A stretch of DNA of 64,000 nt from NCBI GenBank assembly GCA_005281725.1, contig SSBO01000012.1, positions 21,530,779 through 21,594,778 of the forward strand. Direction: 5' to 3'. Position numbers and translations under genes: made by a program. The notes beneath the pieces are model-generated. The model was not told where the DNA came from, ran no database searches, and was given only the letters and a program-made list of their open reading frames with translations. Source of the DNA: Wuchereria bancrofti (taxonomy: Eukaryota > Nematoda > Chromadorea > Rhabditida > Onchocercidae). Positions within the stretch are counted from its first letter, which is position 1, and each line of letters opens with the position of its first letter. This document shows, piece after piece, positions 24,063-37,200 of the stretch.

Positions 24063-27000
24063 TTACATTGAAAACAGTTTCTGTTGTTCAACACGAACAG
24101 CAACATCCAGAATACTGTCACCAAAACGAGGAGAAGTTGTCGTTGTTACAGCTGGTTGCGGCTGCGGTGGATGCATTCGCTGACTTTCAGCTAAATTCGT
24201 TGCTGGCTGCAAAAATCTGCTCAATCTTTAAATTTATTTGCTTACAAAACTAATTTTAAAACAAATCGCCAGTTTTCCTTTAACAGTTTCCACGTTTTCA
24301 ATTTAACTATTCTCATATCGGTTTCTATTTATTTTTCATCTACATACTGCATTTACTGTAGCATGAATAATCCGGAGCACATTATCAAATTTTATAAAAT
24401 TACCACACGTATGCTTTTCATATTATCATCTCTGTATTTCTATGTATGATAAATACTACATTATATGTAAATAGAAACTACCTTAACACATTTTCCACAT
24501 CAAAAAACATTTCAGTAAAAGGCCTACCCTTACACCGACAGCATCGGAGTTTCCACGTATACGTTCACGAATTGTTGAAATTTCCGTTTTAGTTGCAGCA
24601 ATTTCAATCACCAGTCGACTATATTCTGATCGCTGCTCTGATGTCATGAGATCTGTCGGCGTATCCATCCTCCCATTTTCAGGGTCGTTATTCTCAAAAT
24701 TCAATATTAAATGTAAAACCATGGTCGTGTTCTAATTCTGTCGAACTAACAAGAACATATGTTTAGAAAGAAGCTTACAATTTTAACGGCGTTCATAAGA
24801 CGAGCTAAATCATTTTCTGCCTGTTCCAGTACCGGAATGCGACTGAGAAGCGTGCGCATCTCTGAGAGCGCCTCGTTCGGAAGTGGCTTACTGAGAAGTG
24901 AAACATCAATCAGTCCTAAACTATTTTATTTTAATAATATAAAAATAATAATATAGAATCATGGTCTCACTATTACCACCTCAATGCCCTAATCCACAGT
25001 AAATCAGCTTATAGAACCTTTCGCAACAGCCTGACGTAGTTGTTCAACAATTTGTTGCGTCGAAGCAGGCATGGTTGCATTGCCCATACCATCTGGCGGT
25101 ATCCAACCACTTTCTAGTGATGGAGGTTGATGTTCAGATAGAATTTCCCAAAGAGTTGGAATGGTTGTTGATTTCGCAGTTCCTGAAGCCGGGCGATTAC
25201 CCCATCCTAAACGAACAGTTTCAAAAAATATTTCCAGAAAAACATATAAAATCACTCAAGTTCAAATGCAACTTGAGTACTTGGCGAGTAAAATGATCTT
25301 CAGCCATCAGGATCTTGGGATAATTAAACGGCACAATACACTTTCTAATGCACCCAGAAAAGCATACAATGCTAATCCAGAACAATTCACGACTTATGAG
25401 CAACCGGATTTATAACAAACCTGATGAAGCCGTAACAGCAACTGCTTGTGCGTTTCTAGCTGGCCACGATGAAAGAGAATTCCCCGAGGTCGGTGCAGCG
25501 TTATTATTCGATGATTTTGAGGGAAGATCGCCCCAACCAAGAGGGACGATTACACGAACGCCTGAAATGAAATATATTTTCTTGTATGTGAACAGAATAA
25601 GCATCGATCAAACTGAAACATTTGAATTGTATTGCGATACAAGACAATTGTGAAAGCTAAACTTACCACTTTCATTATCTGAGTTATCGTACTCTTTTCC
25701 GACTGGTATAATCCATCGTTTGATTTCTTCTGAAATAAGTTTCCAAACAAGTCTTATACCAATTAAAACACCACTTTTACCAATGAATTCAATAAAGTGC
25801 GGCTCATATGATAAATAAAAAAGACAAACTTTGCTGCTTCTCAGGATCACCCCATGCAGCAGTACCAGTGTCTCGTTGCCACTTACGTACTTCACCTTCC
25901 GGATCCTGCCAGACAGCATTCTCTCCCATAAACTGTAAATAGCAGTGATTAGATTTAAAAAACCTGGACAAGACGCAAGCAAGTACAAACAACGATGAAA
26001 TGAGAATGTATCATTTCAAAAAAGGAAAATTCATGGAAATTCACCAACCGAATCAGATTTAGAGACTTGTGAAAACGAATTGAAAGTATTGGGAGGAGGT
26101 GAACGATTCACAAAGTTTTGGGCAAATTGTGGTTTTGGTACAACAGGCACTGCCGTCACTGTTGTACCACTGCTACCTGTTGAAGGATTCCATTGTGTCA
26201 ACCCATTTGGCATCTAAAATGATGAAATGCTTGGTAAAAGCAATTTTCAATGGTTTGATTTTTATCATGCCATTCATCGAATTTGAATTAAGTTGCAATT
26301 TATAGTCTCCAAGACAAATCAAAACAAAGCGCGATGAAGCTGGGTGCTTCTAAAACAACAACGAACCTTTCAAAATATCATACATTTCAAGATCCGACCC
26401 GGATTTTGCAAAAGTCAATGATGGCACTTCCTTAATGACATTTGGCGATAATGAAGATCGAAGAAATCTTACACTGTACTCGACAGTAGGTGGCGGGAGA
26501 TACATTCCATTGACTGTATTGTTTACAGCTGGTGTGCCACCCCAAACATTTTGCAGTCGACTTCTTTGCGGTGGTGGAATTGCAGACGGTGGCACCGGCG
26601 GCTGTACTGGTTCATTCATCGGACGCTGCACCCAATTCCCCATCACAGCATTACTTTCGAATGGTGGACCGCTGAATCGTGTCGGCAGAGGAAAAACGTT
26701 ACCACGTGGTGCATTTTGCTGCCAGTCTATAAATACATCAAAAATAACTGTCTTCATTTAACTCGACTAGTGTTTCATGTACTTGCAGCATAAGTAGATG
26801 GTGGCCGACACATTTTCCCTATGAAAGTGGATAAAAATGAATAAGACCAAAAAATACATTATACATTATTTCAAATACTTACTTGCAGCATAAGTAGGCG
26901 GTGGCGGAGCTGTTGGAAATACTGGAGGACGCTGAGCACCACCCCAAACTTGCTCTTCATTTGGCCATAATTTATTCTGAGTCAAACCACCACAAAAAGG

Positions 27001-30000
27001 TACTGCTGCTCGTACTGTTTGTGACTGCGCAGACATATCCCAGCTTCGCTGTTCTAAAATGTTCCCAAAAAATATCCGAGCACAATGGAAACCTTTATTG
27101 GCTCCAGCAGTAAAAGTTTTCAATAGAACACTAAGCCAAAGAATGAAGTACCAACCAATTTCAGGTTGCGACCATCCACTTGTTGTGCCACAACTAGCAA
27201 AAGATGGAGGAAAATGGCTAGTTCCTGTAAATATTGTAATTAATATGGTATCTTCCTCCAGTCATTCTTAAAACCAAACAACTTGAAAAATTATGTCTAG
27301 CTGATCTAATATTCTTGTCCATACATACCTGAATGACGACACTTAGGACTACAATTGTTTCAATGTGCCGTTATTCAACAGGATAAATTTTTGAAATAGG
27401 ACATATGAACAAAAAAGAACCAATCGTCCGTTATTCTTCGTTGGTTTGTCATTGATATTGATATTTAGGGAGATTAAATTTTGAAAAGGGCAAAACCAAA
27501 CCTGATTTAGTGCATAAAATCGGAGGTCAAAAACGATATTAAAACAAACCACTTAATGGTTCCTGTTCTAAGGAAAACTGGTTGAGAGGCGTTGCTTGCC
27601 AGATACCCAATGCTTCATTGATGTTTGCTTCTAAAGTATGTTTAATATTCTAGAAAAATATAGCCAACAGTAGCTTTTTAATCTTCCAATTTCTTGTCTT
27701 CAAATAACTGAGAAAATCAATGCAACGAAATGAAATTTTACCTAATGATTTCGGCTCTTGCCAGACAACTTTCGCGTTACTATTACGAAAAGCCGGTGGT
27801 ACAATTGATCGCATATGCTCATCGAATGCTCCATTATTACTGTAATCACTAACACCACCCCAACGATTCTGCAAAAAGATGCTTCTTCAGACAAATGTAC
27901 ATCCAGTATGTTTACAAAATGATTTCGGCCAGCACTTCAACGAAGACTACTACAATACGTTACAGAAGAACAGCTACCTACCAAAGGTTTACTGTAATCA
28001 CTTGGAGAATCTGCATGCAATAAAAACTAGGTAAATTACGATGTAATTTTCTCTTCCTCCTCTTCCAGGTCATTTATTAACAATAATTACCTGCTGTTGT
28101 TCAATGCTCCACGAATTCAGCGAAGCTGTTTCAGCTTGTGTACTATCAACTGGAGCCCACATGAGGCCACTTCCTTTTACTTCTCTGCAACCTCTTGTTA
28201 ATGAATGTGGTTAGTTCCTAAATACACGTAAGTATATGTTCTACTGATAATGTTTATGCGCACACAAAGTGAGATCCATGTCGCGGCGAGAATAACGTAT
28301 TTTTGTAAATAGTGCAACTATATCAAAAATAAAACGAACAAGCCTGAGCAATTTTGTTAAACAAGTTTTGTATCCCTAAAATAAGAAATTTAGTTCCTTA
28401 ACATTAGCAGATATTTACAAGACGTTGAGAAAAATTTCTATATACTTAGTTGAACAGTTTCTAATATGAGAAACATAAGTTACCACAGCATATCAACCAA
28501 AAATCAAAGAAATTGTCATCAAGCTGGATTAATGTTCTGTACAGATAAAATGTTTCATATGATCAAAGAAATTAGTAGTGTGGGTTTGTATGTTGCAAGT
28601 TCACTTATTTCATATTCCAGATCATGCCTTGAAATTGCTGGCATACTGGCAGCAGATGATTTAGAGAATCCAAAAAATCTAAAATCTAAAGCCCAGGATT
28701 TATCGGTGTAATCATTAGCTTTATAGCTATCGTATCAGCAATTGGTCTATTGCTGCTGCTGGCTGATATAGTGATAATTATGCCTTGTTTGTTTATGACT
28801 TTAATTTACCAGTTTGATTTCAAATTTCATAATGCGTGTTAGCATAGAAAATGGCTGACCATATACATCTTTTAAATGCTTTAGAAATTTGATTTACTGT
28901 TACTTCGTTTCAGTAACTTTGCACAATTTCCCATCATTGCAATAAATTTGCCAAATTAACGGACTTTGTGCCGTAAGATTAAAAAAACCAAATCAAATTC
29001 AATAAAGCAAGTCACTGAATTCAAGCACATTTTAACAACAAAAGCGAAATGAAGAGAAATCAACCAGGAACTTCTTTAAAAGTAAGGTATTATAAATTTA
29101 TGGCGGAACTAAATAAATTCTATCACTTGATTTTACTGGTAACAAAAACTATTTCATAATTTTGCATAAGGAACACGAAAAGGTGCACTATCTCATTTAT
29201 CTAATCAATTCCACATGGCACTTACAAAGCATCTCTTCTTAAGACTATACTAAAACGATGGAAACAAGGTAATAACTTTTCCAACCAATTAAAAAATTGA
29301 TGAATCTAAATCACGTATGCTACAGTAACATATTCAATAAATAAGAATCTTAGATCTTATCTGTAAATCGTTTCGAGGAAAATCAATGCTCTGACATCAA
29401 AACATTTGATTACTGGACAACAGTCCAAGATAGCTTAGAATTTATGAATAGCAATGGAATCAAAAGATGGAAGTTTAGAATTTATGAATAGCAGTGAAAT
29501 CAAAACAAGGATGAAGCGCAAAGATATCTTTTACTAAAAGAGCAAAAATGCATCAAGCATAAGGTAACTTTATCACTTTAATACTTGTCCCCAAATATTA
29601 TAAGGTAATGAAGTAGTAGCTAGCCAAGACCTAGTTAAATGCACTCTAAAATAGTTGATCCTGCTGAGAGAGAAAGAGAGAGAGAGATGTGCGCCACAAT
29701 GAACAACAAATGAGAGGAATAAGTGCGCCTCAAACATGGACCATGCGATCATCATCATCATCATCATCTCAAATGGCAGTCAGTCTAAACCGATGAGAAG
29801 AACCGAATTGTACGTACACCGAGGAGATGGCCTAAGCATAAACAGAATGGGTAGGTAGGGAAGAAGGTAGGCATACAGGAAATATGCCCCAGGATAGGCA
29901 AACACAATAAGACCAATGCTATAGAGCACAATCAGCATCAGTAACAGTAGCAGTAGCACAGAGAGAGAGAGAAAGAGAGAGAATTTGCTCTGATAGAGAG

Positions 30001-30184
30001 GAGGAAGAGAGACGAGCGGAGAGAGAGTGCAATAACTAAGAGAAATGGGATGCATGGTGCAAAGCACAGCACATCACATTTTGTGCTGCTGTTGCTGTTG
30101 CTGCTGCTGGTGCTGCTGTTGCTGGGGTGTATTAAACGTTCCACTTGTCAACAGCAACACAATTCGGAACCCCCTTGAATCCAT
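24063..30184 (-). CDS. ain-1: GW182/TNRC6-family Argonaute-interacting protein, AIN-1-like
   Basis: GW182 proteins bind microRNA-loaded Argonautes through GW/WG dipeptides and recruit deadenylases in cytoplasmic P-bodies. Fifteen exons join in phase to 667 aa: 30184-30078 (tentative), 28184-28091, 27868-27742, 27630-27550, 27224-27156, 27053-26883, 26726-26473, 26213-26049, 25932-25830, 25729-25667, 25561-25421, 25206-25018, 24915-24779, 24692-24534, 24206-24063. Family evidence: scattered tryptophan motifs in low-complexity Q/N/P/S sequence (NRWGGVS, SGWSQPE, QVWGGAQ, QNVWGGTP, LGWGDLP, SSGWGNR, ESGWIPP) and DTGTAAWGDPEK, the GW182 DDGT-xWG-P motif. No RRM or UBA is present, as in nematode AIN proteins and unlike TNRC6. 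A charged, probably helical region (EYSRLVIEIAATKTEIS) precedes the C-terminus. The polyglutamine first exon relies on a weak GTGATG donor and a 1.9-kb intron. The acceptor before 24692 is TTTTGAG, also weak. Confidence 0.8.
26783..26818 (-). other. possible 36-nt phase-neutral microexon in the GW182-like gene
   Basis: Flanked by CATAG and GTACAT, this 36-nt segment would add 12 residues (RKMCRPPSTYAA) without changing frame between exons 27053-26883 and 26726-26473. Its end closely copies the end of the preceding exon (PPPPTYAA), exactly 100 bp away. Confidence 0.4.
29660..30125. repeat. cluster of simple repeats (GA, CAT, GA, CTG)
   Basis: (GA)n-rich tracts near 29667-29690 and 29958-30030, a (CAT)n tract near 29745-29767, and an interrupted CTG/TTG tract at about 30081-30125. 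Read on the minus strand, the last one encodes a 15-residue Gln/His run (12 Q in two blocks around one H, then a few Q) in the tentative first exon of the GW182-like gene. Confidence 0.8.
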
Positions 30185-33100
30185 CAGCACTGTGTGTGCA
30201 TCTCCGCTCCAGCAGTACACACCCCTTTCTCTTTCTGCCTAATTTGGCCATTTCTTGCCCACCGCAGAATGACGGTCCATCTGTGTGCTTAGCAACAATG
30301 TCTCCTTCTTGGTCGTCATCAATTGTTTGAGACTTCTGGAAGAGAGAGCATTATGTCGCACATCTCTTTATCATCATCACATCGCCCTCACCTTCCAGAA
30401 TCATTCCGCATCACAGTGCTACTAATGCACAAAGTCATCATAATAATACCTGAAGTGCAGGGAAAAAGAGACAATATATGCAACCTGCATGAAATGACTT
30501 GCAATTGTGAGCATTCTCCTCTCACGCCACCGCCCCATGTCCTGTCTTCTTCCGCGTCCATCGACCACTCTTCTCATCACATCTTCACAATTTACTTCCC
30601 AGAAGTTCTCATCTCTACCCTTCTCTATCTGTAGAAGTTCCACTTACAACAACATCACAAAATAAACATAACACTTCTGTTCTTTCTTTTCAATTTTTCA
30701 AAAATAAGCAGTTAAAACAAAGAAAAGGGAATGTGCAAATTGTCGACAACTTCTCCTCTACTCTGTCTCTGAAAGGCATGAGATGATGATGCCTGCCTTG
30801 CTTGGTTCCGATCAAAATCATATATATGGGCGACAGAAGTGAAGCTCGACAAGTCTCGTACCTAACAATGCTTCTCTATCTCATCCCCTTTTAACGTCAA
30901 TTAGTACAGAGAGCATTTTTCTTCCTATAAAATCGATCTTTTCTGTTTTTCCCTCTCTCCTCGCTTGGCCAGAAAATATTTCAGATTATTCTGATACCAC
31001 CGAATATATGTCGTTCCTAATTTCTCCAACACTCACTAAAAGCGTTGATAAACGTAAAGCCATCCAATCTTGACGAATAAAAAGAAAGCATTTATGACGT
31101 TCGTTGGATAGAAGGTGTAAGATGCACAATAGTCAAAGGATAGAAAAGCAATTCGAAATTGAGAGCGAACAAAAAAAATTTTTTCTTCCAAATAACAAGA
31201 GCAAATAATCAGTGAAAGCAGCGCGCTTCATTTTTTCCATATACCCAACATTTAACATAAATCCTAACCATTTTTAAAACTAATATTTCGAAAACTGATG
31301 ACATGTGAAATAAACGTTACTTCGCTGAGAATTCTATTTACCAAGCACATCAGTTGAACACATTAGACAAAAGTACTTAGAGGATTAAACAAACTACAAA
31401 ACGTGTTAGTCGATTAAAGAACACAGTTCGGTGCATACTAAACGTCCTCTATGTTAAACCGTTTTAAAAGCCAACACTAAAATAGACATGGTGATAGGTC
31501 ATCAAAACAGAACAGTTAAAGAAATAATCATTAGTCATACACTGATTACAATATCCCAAAATCCGCGTTGGATTGACCTCATTTAGCGGTGTGGTATTTC
31601 GATTTGTGCAAGGATTTCGTTCGATTTGCAGATTTTGGAATCAAGAATGAGAAGAACTGCATTGTTAAATTCATTACGAAGAAACTTGTGGAAGAGATGT
31701 ACAAGTCACCGGAATGGAGCACCAAATAAAATAAAGTAAATGTTAGTAAGCTCACCAATTATATAAAAATACTATCATCTTCCCGCTCAATAATCTGTAT
31801 ATTGAAACAGCTAACTATCATGTGACCTTTGACATATCCCATTAAACAGACATTTATTCTATCCAAAAGAATTCCTATAATTATAAGCGCCAAAAAATAT
31901 AAGTAGGGATGAGATAAAGAAGACAGAGTCCATTTCAAATTCTTCAATTTTTATTCCTCTGCAAGGAATGATGATGTCACTAGATTGAAAGAACAGCTGT
32001 GTTTTGTTTAGATCTATACTGCTCCTTTTTTTTTTCTCTCTCTCTCACTCATCTCGTTCACGTCCACATATTCTCCTCCTCTTTCACTTCAATGCTCTTC
32101 AAAAAACAAATAAACTATCCGAAGAGTGATCAAAGGAAAATGATAGGTGCAGCAATATCATCTCAACTAAATTGGAGTGGCGTAGACAACGAGCGTTTGT
32201 CCATTCCTTTCCCTCTTCTCCTCTCTCTCTCTCCCTTTCTACATTGTTGTGACCAGTTCACAATTAATGTACAGACCGATCGATGGCCATCCATCGATGT
32301 TCCCGGTGGTAGCATATACTGTAAACATATTGACCTATATATAGTATCATCAGCATAGCCTACAATAGTGATCATTAATATAGCAAAGAGGATAATGAAA
32401 TATTTGACTGAATTACACACTTTCTATCAGCATACACACCTGTCAACTGAAATGCTTTGACCAGTTTCTGTCAACAGTGCAGCTAGTGAATTTCTGATCT
32501 TTTTTCACTTATTATCATTAAATGAGAATCCCAGCATTGATATATCTTATTAGCAATATCTGTAAAGATATGTTCAACTAGTGAATCCATCAGTGTTACA
32601 TTTCTTGTAAAGATAAAATGTTCGTGAAAGTCCTGATGACATCCTGTTATAGGGCAATGAGTAATTGTGAAATAAACTAGCTGCACTTCTTAACTCTGAA
32701 GAACTCAACATTAAATAGAGTAAAAAAAAAAATAAAAAACAGATATTTCTGCAAACAATTTGTCATTTTGAAATATCTTATGAATCTAAGCGCTACAAGG
32801 ATATAGGAACAGATGAACTGCACTGTATGCCATAAAATCTTGAAATCAAATTTCATTTGAAATTCAAATCTGAGAAACGAACAAATAATAAGTTATTGCC
32901 TTACAACGCCCGTTTGTGCCCCAGTCTAAACAGAATACGTCGCAGATATACTTTTATGCATTTTCATAGTACAAACACAAGGTTGATCATTTGATATCAT
33001 AAAACATGAAGAAGAATGCACTGTTTCAGTGACAGCAACATTTGCGGAAACCCGTACATGTGAATCGGAGGTTAGTTTTATAACATTTATGGAATTTTGC

Positions 33101-34270
33101 AAAATATTCAAAATTGGAAGTTAAAAAGATACATCCAAAAGCGGAATACCCCATCAACAAATGAATTAGATAACTAAAAATACATTTACATGATTTCCAT
33201 AAAAAATTGAACGCCTAAGTCTCCCGGTTCATTGGCAATTACAAAGACAGATATAAACCTAATTATAATACAAAAGAATATGCATCATCTCGTTGCGAGT
33301 GGCTTGTAACAAACAAGTCATGAAAAAGTTCTATTAGTAAGCATTGTAAAATTTGCTTCTCAGTAACAGATGAGTCAGAAAAACCTTTAAAAAAATTAAA
33401 ATGCACGATTTCTAAATCTTTTGTCCCAAAATTCCAAATTTCCCACTTCCTGCAATCACTCAATATATGACTTACTAGTTCTAAAAGACTCATCAAATGA
33501 CAACAAAAGCATCAATGGAAGAAAAACAAAAGAAAAAAAAAACATCACAGTTCAAAAAAAAAGAAACATTAATTGAGAAAGCTTTTTATAGAATACCATA
33601 AGCTCGACGTAATCATTCTAGCACTTCTGGAAGGATTTGTGGATGGGGAGGATTAGGAATGTGTTTTTTTTTAACGATTACTTTATGGGAGATTGATAAA
33701 GTGAATTGTGCACTGAGTTAGACGTAACGGAATGATATTCAAATAGTGGTCGGAAATTTATCGAGCATACAACTTATGAACAAGAACGAAGTAAACTAAG
33801 CATTAATTCAGATCACAGTATTGTCTGAATTGAGGCTTGAATCCGAGTCTATCATTATACTCGAGAAACGAAAAGTAGATTCACTAAGGAAGTATTTGAG
33901 AGTAATCAGTTCAGTAGCCCAGAAATTACATTCTAAAAGTAACTTAAAAAACTTGAAGTAAAAACAAATGATTTATAAAGAGATTGGACTCAATACTATT
34001 AGTTCTCGCCAGCACTTAGTAGCATCAATCTAAAGTACCAACAAAAATCTGTTTTCCTGACACACACACATATACACACACACACGTACATACATACATA
34101 CATACATCCTATGAAATGAAAAATATAAAAAATTGTCAGATAGTGCTATCAATGTTGATTTTTAAAACAAATAATTCATGATTTGATGAATCGAGAAATG
34201 AAACAAAAACTCATTAAGAACTATAAGCATACGTCAGTTCAGCGCAAAATTAGGAAGAATTTCGTGCAAA
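30185..34270. other. intergenic region between two minus-strand genes
   Basis: Presumed upstream region of the GW182-like gene and 3' flank of lin-23. Low-complexity CT/GA stretches recur (30.2-30.6 and 32.0-32.25 kb). The open frames there, up to 119 codons, are compositionally biased and show no splice-linked continuation, so I call none as genes. Confidence 0.5.
34060..34107. repeat. microsatellite (CA)n / (TACA)n
   Basis: A run of CA dinucleotides with a TATA interruption passes into five to six TACA tetramers. It lies about 165 bp beyond the lin-23 stop, probably in or just past the 3' UTR. Confidence 0.9.
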
Positions 34271-37200
34271 TTAAATCCTAGCGTCAGCGTCACGACGCCT
34301 TTGTTCATATTCTCCATCATGTTCTGACGGACTGTTATTCTCCCTAGAAAAAAAAAATAGATATTAAAGTTAAACTAGCCCTATCAAAACAAGACTTAAA
34401 TTTCTGTATGATCGAAAGAACAGTGAACTTGTAAGTACGACTGAAATTGAGAAAGTACATTCCTGCCCATTCTAACACTAACTAATTACATTTCACAAGA
34501 TATTCCCGAAACGAACCTATCCCTTTCATTTAAGACCGCAAGTTCAACAACTTCCATTGGCACCTGTCGTTGTCGTACCACATCATCTACATCGTCATCT
34601 GAAAGAAAAGTACGAAATAAAATTGATATCAGTAGCTGTCACAGATCGGCATTAAAACGATAAAGCGTTAGCTATCAGATACCTATAAATTATAAATACA
34701 ACTATGGAAACTCACCGTTTTCAGAATCTTCTAAATTCTGCTGATCAACATGAGGTACTCCACCAACGTTCGGTACTTGTGCTGCATTATCAGCATTTGG
34801 CACAGCAACAGGTCCTGAAGTCTGCTGAAGTGTGCCATCCAGTGCATGAGTTTCGGGTTGCGGCTCAAGGAAGTCCCAAATAAGTATCGTGTCATCATGG
34901 GACGAAGATACTATTTGAAATTCATCAAACTGCAGACGAAAAACTCGACCCGTGTGCTCCTGAAGTTAAAATATACCGTTTAGCTACAAAGTTTTTTATA
35001 ATTTTTATTAACGGTTAACTATGTTTCTAAAACATAATATGAGCACAAATCAAACACATCTTTTATTCCGGACTCGTTCACAACTACATTTCACAGGTTT
35101 CAAAATACCACAGGTAGGCTTAATTTGTTTCGAGATATTTTCCTGTATCTAGCATACAACACATATTTATTATACTTAAAGCTTCAGAGAAATATGCACC
35201 GTGCATCGTGTTTTTCAGTAAGTTTTAAAAATGCATAGAGTAATACATAAAGAAAGTACCTTACCTACATCCAGCATTATTTTCATTTTAAATCACTTAC
35301 CACCAATGTTAACAAGCATATACTATCTGGTGGAGAACGCGGATTCATTGCTGCTTGAAGATCCCAAACCTTGATTCGTCTAAAACTATCGAAATCGAAA
35401 AAATATCATACATAATCAACAATTAAACCGAAACACAAATATGACAAGAACATACCCATCGTAAGCACCAGAAACAATACGTTTCGAGTCGAATCGAATA
35501 CAACGAACAAGTTGTTCATGGCCTTCCAAAACTCTTAGACAAGCGCCTATTTCAATATCCCATAACCTGAATTGTTCGAAAAATAACGTAAATACAAAAT
35601 TTCATATGAATATTTTTCTCAAATAATAAATATCTATCCATTCACTTTTATCGAAACTTCTAAGTGAACCTGATAGTGTTATCACTTGAACCAGACACAA
35701 CTAGTCGGTCATGATACTGTAAGCATGCAATGCCTCGCCTATGACCAATCATAGTCCGTACAAATTCACATGTATCAGTGCTCCAAACCTTAAAACGTCA
35801 AAAAAAAAATGTAATCTCTGAAGTTTAATAAATAGAGATCATAAACTACTTAAAAAATGTGAAGAACCACACTGCCACTATTAGAAAATTAGCGTATCAC
35901 TCTTAATGCATGGTAATATGTAAAATCAAACTTTATAAAGATGAGTTGTTAAGTTTGAGAAAGAATAAAAGGAAGAGTCGGATCGAAGAACCGTACTGAG
36001 AGGAAAAGTTTAATATCACAAATATCTGTAATGGGAAATCAGCACTCACTTTAATTGTACGATCACCTGAGGCTGAAACAATATATTTGCTATCAAAATC
36101 TACAACATTAACAGCAGCGCGATGAGCTACAAGCACACGACGTACATTGATTTCGCGTGGAGAAATCATACCCCAAACTGCTATCGAACGATCCTTTGAA
36201 CTGAAATATTCACAAATTATTTAACATCGCCTGGCTGTAAATATCAACAAATTTCCATTGGACGAATTCTGAAATAATTCTATATCGAAAGCATACCAGG
36301 TAACCATCATGCCATTTTGGAAACGTAAGTGCAAAACTGCTTCAACGTGATGCATCAATGTATGTAGCATTTCTCCAGTGTGCACATCCCACACTCTACA
36401 AACATTTTATTGTTCTAAAGTTTGAAATTATGAAAACTGAAAAACTCACAGTAACAAGAAAAAAAAGTTTTATAAAAATTATGATCCCAGAGTAAAAATA
36501 ATAAAGACATTATGAAATACTTGAGAATGATCAAAATGTTGCGAAGATAGATATCAACACTAGCTAAAAAGAAAAAACTCAAATGTAACTAATTGAATTT
36601 GAAGCAGAAAGTAATGTCACAAAGTTGCTCATCTACGATTTAACATGATGTTGTCTCCCATATTCCAATATCAACGAAAAAGTGAAAAAATCTAATTCTT
36701 CAAAATTACAACAATCTAGTGAACACAAAGTTAGTGCAATGTTTACATGCCTTACTGTAGTATCGCTACTTCCACTAATAATGACTCGATCATCATACTG
36801 TAGACAAAGCACCGAGCCAGTGTGTCCACGTAAAGTTTTCGAACATTGTAAATCCTTTCGTTGCCAGATCTTGATTGTGTGATCTCGTAGTCCCGATATT
36901 ATTTTATCGTCATCATACTGCAGACAATACACACCTAAACAATTTACTACCTTAATGCAGAAGAAAGAAGAGTAGGAAAAAAATCTCTAATCAAAAAAAA
37001 AAAAAAAAAAATGAATTTCTGAAACTGTAAAGCAACATATGAAGAGTCATAAATGAAGCACCTCTACTAGGTTCTGAATGACAAGTAATACGGGATAATA
37101 CATGTCGTCCATTTTGCCAATTAGATTTGAGAGATTCGATATCTTGATTTATTTTGGGATACAAATTTCTATAAAAATGATGCTGAGCTTCCAGCGAATC

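Noticed and set aside
29780..30067. 95-codon minus-strand open frame
   Set aside because: Leu/Ser repeats arise from the GA/CT microsatellite; composition alone explains the open frame.
31999..32358. 119-codon plus-strand open frame
   Set aside because: Very biased Leu/Ser/Phe translation of CT-rich sequence, with no splice partners and no recognisable domain.
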